From: Haemaphysalis longicornis
Lineage: Eukaryota; Arthropoda; Arachnida; Ixodida; Ixodidae
Direction: 5' to 3'
Length of the DNA stretch: 64,000 nucleotides
Assembly (NCBI GenBank): GCA_013339765.2
Contig: JABSTR010001640.1
Location: 396,001 to 460,000 of the forward strand
In this document: positions 35,454 through 46,000 of the stretch, piece by piece
Layout of the letters: every line of letters begins with the position of its first letter
Position numbering within the stretch: position 1 is the stretch's first letter
Notes under the pieces: generated by a model
Database searches by the model: none
Told to the model about the DNA's origin: nothing
Seen by the model: only the letters and a program-made list of their open reading frames with translations
Program-made: the position numbers and the translations under genes

Positions 35454-37141
35454 TTAAAGGGATACTGAAGTGATATGTAAACATTGCGGGATTACTAGCG
35501 CAAATTGTAGTCCGGAGTCCCCAGGCCATGTTTCGACCACTCTAGGCGCGTTTACGCGATTTTATTTAGTAGAAAAACTAATTCGAAAACGCTGTCCTCC
35601 TCTTTTTACGCTCGCCCATTTTCTGTGGCGTTTTGGCGTGACGTCAGGAGGGGATGAGCTGGCAATTGGCTGCGCCACGTCTGCGCTACTGCACGGCTCC
35701 CCGGCCGACAGAGTCAGTCGGCCCAGCGTTTCGTCCGCCGGCCGCCGGCGGGTCGTCGCAATCAAGGAGGTTAAAAAAAAATTGCTTGGTCGCAATTCGT
35801 TCGCTTAGTTGAAACGAAGCCAGGACACGTTTGTGAATGGAAGAATGTGCCTTTCTTTACTTGGTTTGTTTGTACACTGTATCTAGCTCCAAGTCAAGGT
35901 CGCTTCACACAAGCGCTGCACATGCGACGCTTCGTTCACTGGTACGCCAGTAGGAAAATATAAGGCCCCTTGAAGGCGGGAGAAGAGGCAGCAAAGTCAA
36001 TATAGGTACTAAGCAAATAAAATCAACTGATATTTTTACCGTACAGCGTAAAACTAGGGCGCGGGAAGCACTTTTTTGCGCTGGGCGAACAAGCACAGCG
36101 GTCAGCAGCACGACTACGAATCTGCGAACGCTTTTCCGTCTACGAAATGCAATTGCTAGACGTGAGCTACTGTGGAAACTCGGGCGACGCTTACTGCTCG
36201 ATCGCAGTACAACAAATAGTCACCGAAGCGGCTTGAAATGCCAAAACTAAATAAAAGTGTAAAATGGTTGTACAATATATACCCTATATTAGCAAGCTGT
36301 TCGCGTTGCGCTCCGTGGCCTAGCTGTCTGCGGCGCTAGGAAATCACCGCAAATGTTTTGCGAGTCACGAGTTCGAATCCCCGCGGGTACGTGCTTTTTT
36401 TTTTTTTTTTGTAAGTTAACTTTTTTGTTTTCCGCCGATGTTTTCTATATTGAGTTCACCTTTTTTGGGGCCGCAACGTTCATGGCTACACGAACTAGTT
36501 CACAAAACGCGCGCAGGCTGGCACTGGCGCGCTAGCGAGTTCTCGTTGGCGTGCTGTTGCCATAAGCACCGACTGCTTGCAGGCAGTGGGCACAGGCCAG
36601 AAGGAACAGACCCTTGGCCTGGTGCGAACACGCTTTTTACGATACAGGCATGAGGGAGGCAAGCTCCAAATATGGGGGAAAAGCGCATGACATTTGGGCG
36701 TCTGCGGGTACGCGGAGGGCGTTCATGCACTGCGTAGGTCTCGGCTAGTGAATGCTACGACTACAAGCCGTTCTGGGAGGCTTATCTCGTGCATTTTACA
36801 GCCGACAACATGGCAGAAGCGCGGTACGATGATTACTGAGATATTGAGAATGTCCATCCAACAAAGCCATATATGTTTTACAGAACCGAAACCGAAACCG
36901 AAACTTGTGTGATTGCTAACCTTGGGCATCGTCCAATCACGGCGCCCCTCCTCCCAACGTCACAGCCTTAGTTGGTGCGGCCACCGCAAACCGCGCATGG
37001 TAGTTTTTCTTCTTTCGCGCTTTGTAAAATAATTACCGATTTGTCAACCGGATAAACGATGAAAAGTGTGCTAATTTGAGCCAGTCTACGCAGTGCAAGC
37101 AAAAACGGGAGCTTGACAAATTCACTTCAGTGTCCCTTTAA
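35454..37141. mobile_element. TTAA-flanked element 2, inserted in LINE copy C
   Basis: TTAA stands at 35454-35457 and 37138-37141. The inner ends are inverted repeats, AGGGATACTGAAGTGA on the left and AGGGACACTGAAGTGA read inward from the right. Removing the element plus one TTAA rejoins the RT reading frame of the LINE exactly, confirming both edges and the 4-bp duplication. No transposase frame is visible. A tRNA-like unit with a T run lies at 36305-36412, and a short AACCGA repeat at 36884-36905. It is a non-autonomous piggyBac- or Kolobok-type element. Confidence 0.92.
36305..36412 (+). other. tRNA-like pol III promoter and T-run terminator in TTAA element 2
   Basis: GTGGCCTAGCTG (box A-like, about 36316) and GAGTTCGAATCCC (box B, about 36368) have tRNA spacing. 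A run of 16 Ts follows at about 36396-36411 and could end pol III transcription. Acceptor-arm pairing is incomplete, so this is probably a tRNA-derived SINE fragment captured by the transposon, not a working tRNA gene. Confidence 0.45.
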
Positions 37142-38690
37142 GCACAACAAGCTCCGCAACCTTGCCGAGGCAGGACGTCAGAGAGATCGGTCTGAGGTTT
37201 TTAAGTCCGAGAGGCTTGCCCGGCTTAGGAATGAGTATCGTATTAGCGTGTTTCCAAGTATCTGGGACGTAGCCCTCTGTCCAGATATTATTGATTTGTC
37301 TGGTGAGATAGCTGATGGAATTACCCTCAAGATTGCGAAGAACTCTGTTAGAAATACCATCAGGGCCAGCAGCAGATTTACTGTTAAGCTCCTGAATAGC
37401 AAAACGAACTTCTCCCTCCGAAAAATCTCCGTCAAGCGCGCGGTTGGGAGATCCCGTATACACTACTGGCGGAGGGACGAAAGTCTGCATTTTTATAAGT
37501 GGCAAATACTGACCGGCTAGATCTTCCGAGAGCTCGTCATCCTTAGCTTCCTTCCGCGCCTTGTGAACTATTTTGCTCAGTAGCGACCGCTGGGTTGGCT
37601 TGGATCTGGAACCTCTCTCATCTAGTAGATGTCTGAGGAGACCCCACCTCTCCCTTTGCGAAGTTGGCCGTCTAAGGAATTGCATATCTCCTCCCATTGT
37701 TGCTTACATAGAACTTTACAGTACTCCTCAATCTCTCTGTTCAGCAGCGCGATCTTTTTCCTAAGTCGCGTGTTCAGTCGTTGGCCTGTCCACCGTGCTA
37801 GTATTGATTGCTTAGCCTCAAGGAGATTAGCTAATCTGTGGTACATCTTCTCAGTTCCAACATCCGTGAGGATGGTTCTTTCTGACGCGTGAATGTCCAG
37901 CCCATGTTGCTCTATCCAGCTCTCGAGTGGAGGATTTGCTTCATCGGGAGAGGCATCGGGATTAGCCCTCAATTTGCGGAACTTATCTCAATCAGTTTAA
38001 ACTCCCTCAGCTTCTTACAGACTACCTCGAAGCTGATGACTACAATATAGTGATCGCTGCCGAGGTCAATATCAGTATTCACCCAGCTAGGTTTCTCGAT
38101 TCCCCGGACAAACGTTAGGTCCGGAGTCGAGTCCCTGCACGTAGAAGGGCCGCATCTAGTGGGGTGATCCGGGTCTGTAATGAGAGTGAGACTAAGGTCC
38201 GAGGCGTGCGTCCATAACCTTTCACCCTGGCCGGTGGAGTAAGGGTATTTCCACGCTTGGTGAGGGGCATTGAAATCCCCACCAACGATCAGAGGAGCGT
38301 TACCGGCTAGCCGTGTCACTTTAGTTAGGATGGCCTTAAAGCTCTGCCTCGATTCTTTTGGGATACTATACAAATTGAGGAGAAATATACTGCTGCTGTT
38401 GCCTATATAATTAGGAATTATCTCCACAGCGATAAATTCTACCTTACAATGCGACGTACGGAGCTTGTGTCGGATATAAGGGATCTTCTTATTTATCAAA
38501 ATAGCCACACCCCTGCCTTTATCCTCCCGGAGGCTCTCCGCCTTGTATCCCGTGAAAGGGAGGTCAGCCGCAGGAGTCTCCTGAAGCAAAATAAGATGTG
38601 GTTTCTCAGCTTGTGATCTAATAAACTGCTGGAGGGCTGCCTTTTTTTGGGTTGAATCCTCGGCAGTTCCATTGCCAGGCTCTAAAGGCT

Positions 38691-40479
38691 TTAGTTATCG
38701 AGGCCATCTTGACCGTGTTGGATTGTGTTATTTAGGTTAGTATTACTATGGGATCTACCCTGCTCTGCCAAAGGGTTGGGATAGATCTTCACCATAGCTG
38801 GAACTGCCGTAACATTCAAGTATACCTCGATCTTTTGCAGCCTAGCCCCGACGCTCTCCTTATTGTGCTCAATGCGGGTGAGTCGGTCGTTTATCTGCTT
38901 GATACTATCATTAATCGCAGATAGAGCCTCCTTGATTTCCGACTTTGCCTTAAACTGCAACTAACTGGGCGGAGTAAGGGCCCGCTTCTTGGGAGCTGGG
39001 TACTCTGCGGCCTCGCCCTCTGACGGAGCAACCTCCATGGACCTTGGAACTTCGCTATCTGAGGGACGCTCGCCCTCTGACGGAGCAACCCCCATGGACC
39101 CCAGAACCTCGCTATCTGAGGGACTCTCAGAGGACTCGGACTTGTTACGAGTAATCTCTCTGCGGAGCTCTATCAATTCGAGAGTGAGCCTCTCTACCGC
39201 CGCCCTAAGGCTGTTGTTCTCCTTTTCCAGCGATAGAATCCTATCTCTTTCTAGACTACGATTCGCTTGGGCCATTGGCTGATCCGCGCCTTTTTCTTTG
39301 CCCTTAACCTTGTCGGCCCACGAGTCTGCGCCCCCACCAGCCGCGAAACGCGTCTGCGGCCCCCTGGAGCGGGAGCGACATCTGCTCCTGCTTGCGTCTC
39401 GCTTTTTTGATGACGCACGACGTCGGGGCCGAGAGCGGCAGCGCGAGCTAGCTCGCCCCCTGGATTCAGGACCTGTCGCTCACCGTCTGCGTCTCTTCCT
39501 TGACCATCTGTGCCTTCGCGCGCTCTTGACGTCTAACACGCACCATGTATGGAATCAAGTAGCGTTTCTTGCACGATTTATCCGCTGTCACATGCAAGCC
39601 CCCGCACAGCTTGCATTTCGGGTTGCACACATGTGGGTCACTTGGGTTGCGCACGCCACAGCCCCTACATTCTGAAACACCGGGTGTCGGGCAAACGTCC
39701 TTCCGGTGTCCGATCTTTCCGCAAACGTAGCACACTTCCACTTGTTTCCGATATAAGTAGCAGCGCACTAGAGTAGGTCCATATCTCACAAAGTTCGGTA
39801 CACGAAGTCCGTCGAATACAATAATAACAGATCCGGAGTTCTTGATTCTCTTGACGCCGAGCGCCAACGGGTTACGGTCGTTCAAAATGTTCCTTTCAAG
39901 GGTTTCAGGCCCGTCTGCGATGTCCACGTTTCTAATAATCCCCTTGCACGTACCGCTGGGGGCGGTCTCGTTAGCGTTGACTTCGAAGACCTTCCCGGCC
40001 ACCATTGTGAACTTGATGCGAGCGTACTTGTCCGCATTTTCTCTTAGAGGGGTGCTGGCCACCATAATGTTTTGCCTAATGTTTGGGCAGATTACGTCAT
40101 GCAGCGTTTGCTCCGAGCTCCAGCTTGCCGCTTCGGTAATCGCCTTACCCACGGTGGGGCCCACTTTCTCCAAATTCAATCCCCCTCTGGGGCGTATCAC
40201 AATCTTGATGTGCTCCTAAGGCATGGGAGGCATGCGTGAGGCCTTTACCACCCGATTCACGACGCTGGAAAACGGCCGGCGTGCACTCACTTTCTCTTCG
40301 CCAGCGTGACTATCGTGCTGCGCTCGGCTGACTTTTTTTTCTCTTCGGCTGGTGACCTTCTTCCAGCCCGATTCCTTGTCAATATCGTCTTCGGCGATGA
40401 AATCGCCTTCCACTTGCATCGAAGCCGCCGCCATGACAGCTGTCGCAGAGTTCGCCGTGCCACCAGCGAGGGCAGCCAC
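38691..40479 (-). pseudogene. ORF1 of LINE copy C with two TAG stops and one frameshift
   Basis: The frame opens at 40479. The TAG at 40216-40218 interrupts it after PPMP, and it continues in the same frame with a conserved-looking domain (EKVGPTVGKAI onward). Three zinc knuckles follow (CYVCGKIGHRKDVC, CRGCGVRNPSDPHVC, CKLCGGLHVTADKSC, about 39545-39730). A shift near 39470 moves the reading into an RS-rich stretch and a coiled coil (RILSLEKENNSLRAAVERL near 39235). A second TAG at 38961-38963 is followed by a second coiled coil (EIKEALSAINDSIKQINDRL) that ends at 38691. The last codons overlap the start of ORF2. Confidence 0.85.
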
Positions 40480-40480
40480 C

Positions 40481-41204
40481 GGCGCGTCGCCGCGCTAGGC
40501 CTGCCGAGCGTTAGGCCCAGCGGTCGCCAGCGTGGCGCTCGGGGAAAAGGTTCAGTACTTCGGTGAAAAGATCGCTCACCGGCGAAAACCTGGTATCCAC
40601 AGATGCGCTACAACTTCCGGCGTTGGTTGAGGCCAAAAACACAGCGATAAAAGTAGATTATCCGACCGAAGTCGTTCAAACACTTGGGAGCCGATCTTGT
40701 CACCACCACCCTCGTATTCACTACAGAAATTAGGCGAGAGTGCTGGATAGCCACGTGACTGTTTCATTGCGCATTTCTCAGGTCGTCTGGTTAAACTGGT
40801 CACGTGACCTAGTTCATCTAACTTGGATGAAAATACACTGCGCCCGGATGGTATTGGTTGCCAACTAAATTACAAAGCGCTGTCATGTGTTGTGCACTGC
40901 GTGGGTCCTGGATTGTATTGGTTGGCGCCTGGATTATATTCACTGGCGTTTGGATTATAATGAGCGGGAAATCCTGTAGTCATTTCATCTTCGTGAAGCT
41001 GTTGTTCGGCACGTGGTCAGGAAAGCTATGTTCCTGACCTCGTGGAAAGGTCAACGCCTGGAGTATATTAAAATTTAAATTATCGTCTACTTAAGCGAAG
41101 TTATATACTCGCACCTGAAACGCAGACGTTCCCGCTATTAGTTTGGTGAATTGGGTAGCGAAGGTGATTGTAGAGTGCTTCAGACGTTCATATAATACGG
41201 AGGA
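40481..41204. other. No gene; short TGGATTATA-like internal repeats
   Basis: Three diverged copies of a unit like CCTGGATTGTATTGGTTGG lie at about 40907-40960. Nothing else is recognised. The start overlaps the likely 5' UTR of LINE copy C. Confidence 0.4.
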
Positions 41205-41395
41205 GCCTGAATGTTCAACGAGACGAAAGATCCACCGAGACGGAAGGTCCAATCGAGCCTGAATGTCCAACGAGACGAATGATCCACCAAGTCTGAAGGT
41301 CCAGTCGAGCCAGAATGTCCAACGAGACGAAAGATCCAACGAGACGGAATATCCACTGTTGGACCTTTCGTCTTGTTAGATCTTTCGTCTCTGTT
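41205..41395. repeat. Minisatellite with an internal switch of orientation
   Basis: Units of the form CCAACGAGACGAAAGATCC alternate with GAGCCTGAATGT-type blocks up to about 41355. Inverted versions follow (TTGGACCTTTCGTCTTGTTAGATCTTTCGTCTC). Open frames on the minus strand here give a repetitive SRWTFRLDW-type peptide and are not considered genes. Confidence 0.85.
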
Positions 41396-41596
41396 GGACC
41401 TTTAGACGCTGAATCCAAACCCTGCCGCCTCCTCCGACGCGTTAAGAGTCTGTTGTACCGCACGCTACGAAATAATCGTTGCCTGGCAGAGCTAGAAAAC
41501 TTTGCTTTAAAATAAGGCGTCAAAGTTGGTGTTGAAGAAAGGCGAGGTAGGAGCAGACACAAAAGCAAAGAGTGTTGGCTCGGGCAACAAAACAAG

Positions 41597-41600
41597 GACG

Positions 41601-41634
<34 letters not shown>
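41597..41634 (+). repeat. AAC trinucleotide microsatellite
   Basis: This is an uninterrupted run of about a dozen AAC units lying between the two minisatellites. Confidence 0.95.
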
Positions 41635-41775
41635 AGGATAAAGAAAACGACGTGTGCGGTCTCGGCAGGCGGTGCGAACGCGGGAAAATTGAACTCAATA
41701 AAATTGATCACAAAAAGAATGGCCGGTGAGAAAGTCGTTGAGAGGGAGAGTGGGATGAAAGGGTGGCTATATGAG

Positions 41776-42210
41776 CAGATGGTGGTGATGGTGGGAGAAC
41801 AGGTTCAGCAATCGAACACTCGTGCTGTTGCTGGTGGGAGAACAGGTTCAGCAATCGAACACTCATGCTGCTGGTGGTGGTGGTGGGAGAACAGGTTCAG
41901 CAATCGAACACTCATGCTGGTGGTGGTGGTGGGAGAACAGGTTCAGCAATCGAACACTCATGCTGGTGGAGGTGGTGGTGGGAGGACAGGTTCAGCCATC
42001 GAACACTCCTGCTGCTGCTGGTGGTGGTGGTGGGAGAACAGGTTCAGCAATCGAACACTCATGCTGGGGGTGGTGGAAGAACGAGTTCAGCAATCGAGCA
42101 CTCATGCTGGTGGTGGTGGTGGTGGTGGGAGAACAGGAGGTTCAGCAATCTAACACTCATGCTGCTAGTGGTGGTGGTGGTGGGAGAACAGGTTCAGCAA
42201 TCGGACACTG
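41776..42210 (+). repeat. Minisatellite of about 46-bp units rich in GGT
   Basis: Nine copies of GGTTCAGCAATCGAACACTC-type sequence lie at about 41803, 41844, 41891, 41939, 41987, 42043, 42081, 42138 and 42190. They are separated by variable GGT/TGC triplet runs. Length variation between units is in the triplet run. Long open frames in all three plus-strand phases (up to 193 codons) are consequences of the repeat. The spacers are not unique, so this is not a CRISPR array. Confidence 0.95.
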
Positions 42211-42817
42211 ATGCTTTCGCATTCACTGCATCGTATATGTGCTCAGTCGACCTTCATTTTCTGTTAATTTCGGTGGCTGAACAAAGAAGACGGCACTGCT
42301 GGCGCAATTTCGGTTTGATCTAGGCCCAAGTAATTCAATATTCTGCCTATGTCTACAACGCCATAGAGGGAGCATAGATTGTTGTTGAAGAAAGTTACTT
42401 TCTTCTCAAAACCAGCATGACTGGGCCAGGTACGAAGCTACCAATCCAGCAACGAACCTAAAGATAGAAGTAAATGTAGGTGGATTGTTCCCGAATCAAA
42501 ACACAATAGTCAGAGAGGGTGCAGTGTCGAAGCAAATTTCTTGATCTGATGCCTTAAACCTAATAATTTACGATTTTCGAGTGCAGAAGGATCTGTGAAG
42601 TTTTATATTTGTTTGAGACTTTTATGTCTGTGTGTCTTTTTTAGTTGTGCAAGATGGAGCAAGAGCCTTCGTCAGGTTATGCCCTTTGCTCTCTCCCCAA
42701 TCTGTGTTACAAAAAAAATCAATAAATCAAAAACAAAAGAAAAAAACTGCTTCAACTCCATTCGAATCGGAAATCATCAGATTATATGTGCGCGATGAGG
42801 AAGAACGATATTGGGTC
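42211..42817. other. No gene recognised downstream of the ML gene
   Basis: The stretch lies just past the poly(A) signal of the ML-domain gene. Only AT-rich anonymous sequence and short A runs are seen. Confidence 0.5.
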
Positions 42818-42823
42818 TTTATT
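42818..42823 (-). terminator. Poly(A) signal AATAAA of the ML-domain gene
   Basis: TTTATT on the plus strand gives AATAAA on the minus strand, 73 bases after the TGA of the last exon. This is a short, normal 3' UTR distance. Confidence 0.6.
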
Positions 42824-42895
42824 GCACGTCAGGTCACAGGAATCCCGACTGTGAAGCTCAATGACGCCAGCCACAGCAATCCCGGAACGCCTCTA

Positions 42896-43039
42896 TCAGT
42901 GGTCGCTCCGGGAGTTATCAGTACTTGCTTCAGTAGTATTCACCGCTTGTGTGGTTCCACCGACCACCTGTAGCTTGGTGTGGCCGCAGATCATCGGATT
43001 CTGATGGTTGTTCACTTCCAGCTGGAAAGACGCCTCACC
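42896..43039 (-). CDS. ML-domain gene, last coding exon
   Basis: The acceptor TTTTCATTTTACGCAG precedes GGT GAG GCG (Gly-Glu-Ala) in phase 0. The exon encodes the last beta strands (FQLEVNN, then a Cys in MICGH) plus a Thr/Ser-rich tail, and ends at the TGA 42898-42896. The tail after LQVV is longer than in typical members, about 22 residues. Confidence 0.75.
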   Translation of the reverse strand, partial: GEASFQLEVNNHQNPMICGHTKLQVVGGTTQAVNTTEASTDNSRSDH

Positions 43040-46000
43040 CTGCGTAAAATGAAAAACAAAAAAAAAACGTTCGCAGCCACTTTCAGAGCACTAATTGTCA
43101 GAATAACCTAGAAACTTTCACGGTCACCAGGAAGTGACCCAGAAAAAGTTGTTTATTTCGCTTACCGACATTTCAGGAGTAGCACGAGAGTGTAATACAA
43201 TGGTTCAGATTTTCATTCTGCAAAGTCAGGAGGTTCTTGCTACGAAACGATGTCTCTAACCACCAGTATTATGTGGCGTGCTTTCCAAAGCCCGTGGGCT
43301 CAGGTGCAGCCTGATATCTGATGACATGCTAGCCAGGTGATCAGCGGACGCATCACAAAGTACTCCTACTAATGAAAGCTCTCGTGAAGGCTAAATACAC
43401 TCATGTTCTCGACAACGTCAAAATTAAAGCAGTTCCACTCAACGCGAAAGCTGTCGGAAGTGCAGAGCAGTTCACCTGAATTTGGGTAAATTTTGCCCCA
43501 TGTGGTCCGTCCCCAGCCTTTGATTGAATTTTAACCGAATTCTTTCGAACTGATATTAGCAGTATTTGCAAGCAGCCCCGTTGTGGCTTTTCTTTATTGA
43601 TACACGAGCACGCACTCCCATTACTTTTGGATGTTTATTTTTTATTTATTTACAAAATACTGCAGGCCTTTTTGGGGCCCAAGCAGGAGTTGGGTACAGA
43701 TACAATATTCTGATACACGTTAACATTGCAAGCAAAAAAGTAAAGATAACTAATAAAAGCAGCGAAAAGGAAAAAAGCAAGGGTATAGTAAAGCCGAGGT
43801 TTGGCATACAAGGCATGCATGAAAAACATGAAGAACTGGAAAAAAAGAAGACCATTTATAACGCCATACAACAAGCAACTGAAATGGGGAGAACACAGGA
43901 CAGCTGAAATTTTACATGTTAAGGAAATTTGCAATTGATCGGGGTACATCATTTGATAGAAATATGTGGCTGGGGAGGGCATTCCAATCTATTATGGTTC
44001 TTGGAAAGAAGGAATGTTTAAACTTCTCTGTACGAGCAAAAATGGGAGTTAATCTACAGGAATTGTGATGTCGTGTGGGTCTAGTGGATGGAGGCTGAAG
44101 GTAGGTAGAGGAGTCGAGCTTTAGGTCCTGATGCCACAGATGAAAAAGAAATTTTAGCCTAGCAAGCTTTCTCCGAGATTCTAAGGAGCTAATTCCATTT
44201 GCGTTGATTAGTTCTGTAGGAGAATCAGACCTTTTATAACGATTATACGTAAAACAAACTGCAAGTCTGTTAATCTGCTCAAGTTGGTAATATCTTTCTT
44301 ATAGAAGGGGTCCCCAACAATACATGCATATTCTAGTCTAGACCTAATTAACGAGTTGTAAGCCAACAGTTTAATATGCGGGGCCAAGTATTTGAGCCTG
44401 TGTCTGACGAGATCAAGTTTGCGACGAGCAGATGCGCAGACAGCATCGATATGTTTGGACCATGTTAGGTGACTAATGAGTGTTACGCCCAGGTACTTAA
44501 AGCGTTCAGTTTGAGCAATTACAACGTCATTAATGCGGTATTGGAATTCAGCGGGACATTTTTTGTTGGTAACGCGCATGAACACTGCTTTCTCGAGATT
44601 AGGTGCCATGTGCCACTTATCGCACCAGTAAGAAATAGCCCTTATACTACCATTTAAAACAACCTGGTCATTGTTATTTTTAATTTCCTTGTAAACTAAG
44701 CAATCGTCGGCAAATAATCTAATAGTAACGCTCTCATCAATACAGGCTGTTAGATCATTAATGTAAATTTAAAAAAAGCAACGGGCCTAGCCCGCTTCCT
44801 TGCGGGACGCCAGAATTAATGGGAAGGAAGTCAGAGTAGTGCCCATCTACATCGACGAACTGACGGCGCGTGTTTAAGTAGGACGATATCCATTTAACTA
44901 GGTTGGAAGGGAAGTGTAATCGGGTAAGTTTCAATATCAGACCAGAATGAGAAACCCTGATCAAATGCTTTGCTGAAGTCCATAAATATTATATCCGCTT
45001 GACCAGATTTATCGAGAGTGGACGCGACTGTACGAACGGTAGAAATGAGTTGGGTGGTGGTCGAGAAGCCTTTACGAAAGCCGTGTTGAAACGGAGTTAA
45101 AAGATTATTGTCTTCTAGAAATGTAATAATAAAATTTGCAATACAGTGCTTCAGCAGCTTGTAGGATGTACACGTGAGTGATATCGGACGATAGTTTTCG
45201 ATTTTTGTCCGATCACCTTTTTTAAATACAGCGACAACACGAGCGATTAGCCAGTCCAGGGGCACAGTAAAAGTGATTCAGCATAGCGGCAACGTGTAAC
45301 GTGCAAGTGATTCATCATAGCGGCGAAGAAATGTGTTTGGAATGCAGTCAGGGCCGCATGACGAATTCGGCTTTAGATTCAACAGAATCGAAAAGATACC
45401 CTCATAGGTTATGAAATCAGAGCTAAGGTCGTCCGTTTTATTGTTATATGTGTCACATAGGCTGGTTTTTGAAAAGACGGAATGAAAGCAACGGTTAAAA
45501 TGCGACGCAAGTTCTTTGTGGTCGTCAATTTTTTTCTCCGTAGATCGAAACGTGATCAATCGATGTTTTACCATTTTCTTCAAGATGGTGCCAAAACTTT
45601 GCAGGGTCAGGCTTTAAGAATTTTGTAACCGTTTCAGAATAATAGAATTGTTTATTGGCACGTATACTTGCTGTCCACCTTCGTCGCAAGGTTTGCAAGT
45701 TTACTTTGTTATTACTTTTGTGTTTTCTATGTCGCTTTATTTTGCGTATTTGGTGAATTATGTCGCGGTTTATCCAGAGATTTCTGCGGTGTACTACCTT
45801 GGTGCGGTTTGGAATAAAGTTATCGAGACCGAAATGACAGACTGATTTAAATTTGTCCCAAAGGATATTAACATCGGTATGAGTGAAACCATCCAATGCC
45901 AATTCAAGGTAGTCGAGAACAGACTCATCGTTTGCTCTGGAGTAATTTTAGATGCGACTGCATCTCATTCACTCGCCTTGTCCCTCCATACGGCGTTGTT

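Larger units (their letters stand above)
34646..38707 (-). pseudogene. ORF2 of LINE copy C (endonuclease and reverse transcriptase)
   Basis: ORF2 would start at the ATG 38707-38705 and overlaps the end of ORF1 by 17 bases. It opens with WQWNCRGFNPKK and shifts frame in a run of seven As at 38642-38648. An AP endonuclease follows, with VGGDFNAPH near 38280 and GSDHY near 38050. The next piece (37622-37972) is a linker, and 37138-37697 contains AAGPDGI and NLRPISLTSCLGK of the RT. The TTAA element interrupts the RT within a Leu-Asn codon pair. Beyond it come GFRPGLSTQEAM, DVEKAFDNI, one more shift near 35195, RGTPQG and the YTDD box near 35020. The frame is lost again near 34800. Confidence 0.87.
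34646..40480 (-). mobile_element. R1/LOA-like LINE copy C, 3'-truncated, split by a TTAA element
   Basis: On the minus strand ORF1 begins at 40479 and ORF2 at 38707. The sequence ends abruptly at 34646, where the 3' tail of LINE copy B begins, in the coding region just after the reverse transcriptase. Any RNase H domain and 3' end are missing. The TTAA element at 35454-37141 interrupts the RT. The clade assignment rests on domain order and resemblance of the RT blocks to other tick LINEs and is not a phylogenetic placement. Confidence 0.88.

Noticed and set aside
36305..36395. Functional tRNA gene
   Set aside because: Box A and B fit but the acceptor stem does not pair, and it lies inside a transposon next to a T run.
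36884..36906. AACCGA repeat as an interstitial telomere
   Set aside because: There are only about three units and the arthropod telomere repeat is TTAGG, so this is a chance short repeat.
41776..42210. Possible CRISPR-like array
   Set aside because: The spacers are variable GGT runs, not unique sequences, unit lengths drift, and the context is eukaryotic.
41572..42323. Three overlapping open frames of 129-193 codons
   Set aside because: They are translations of the minisatellite in different phases.
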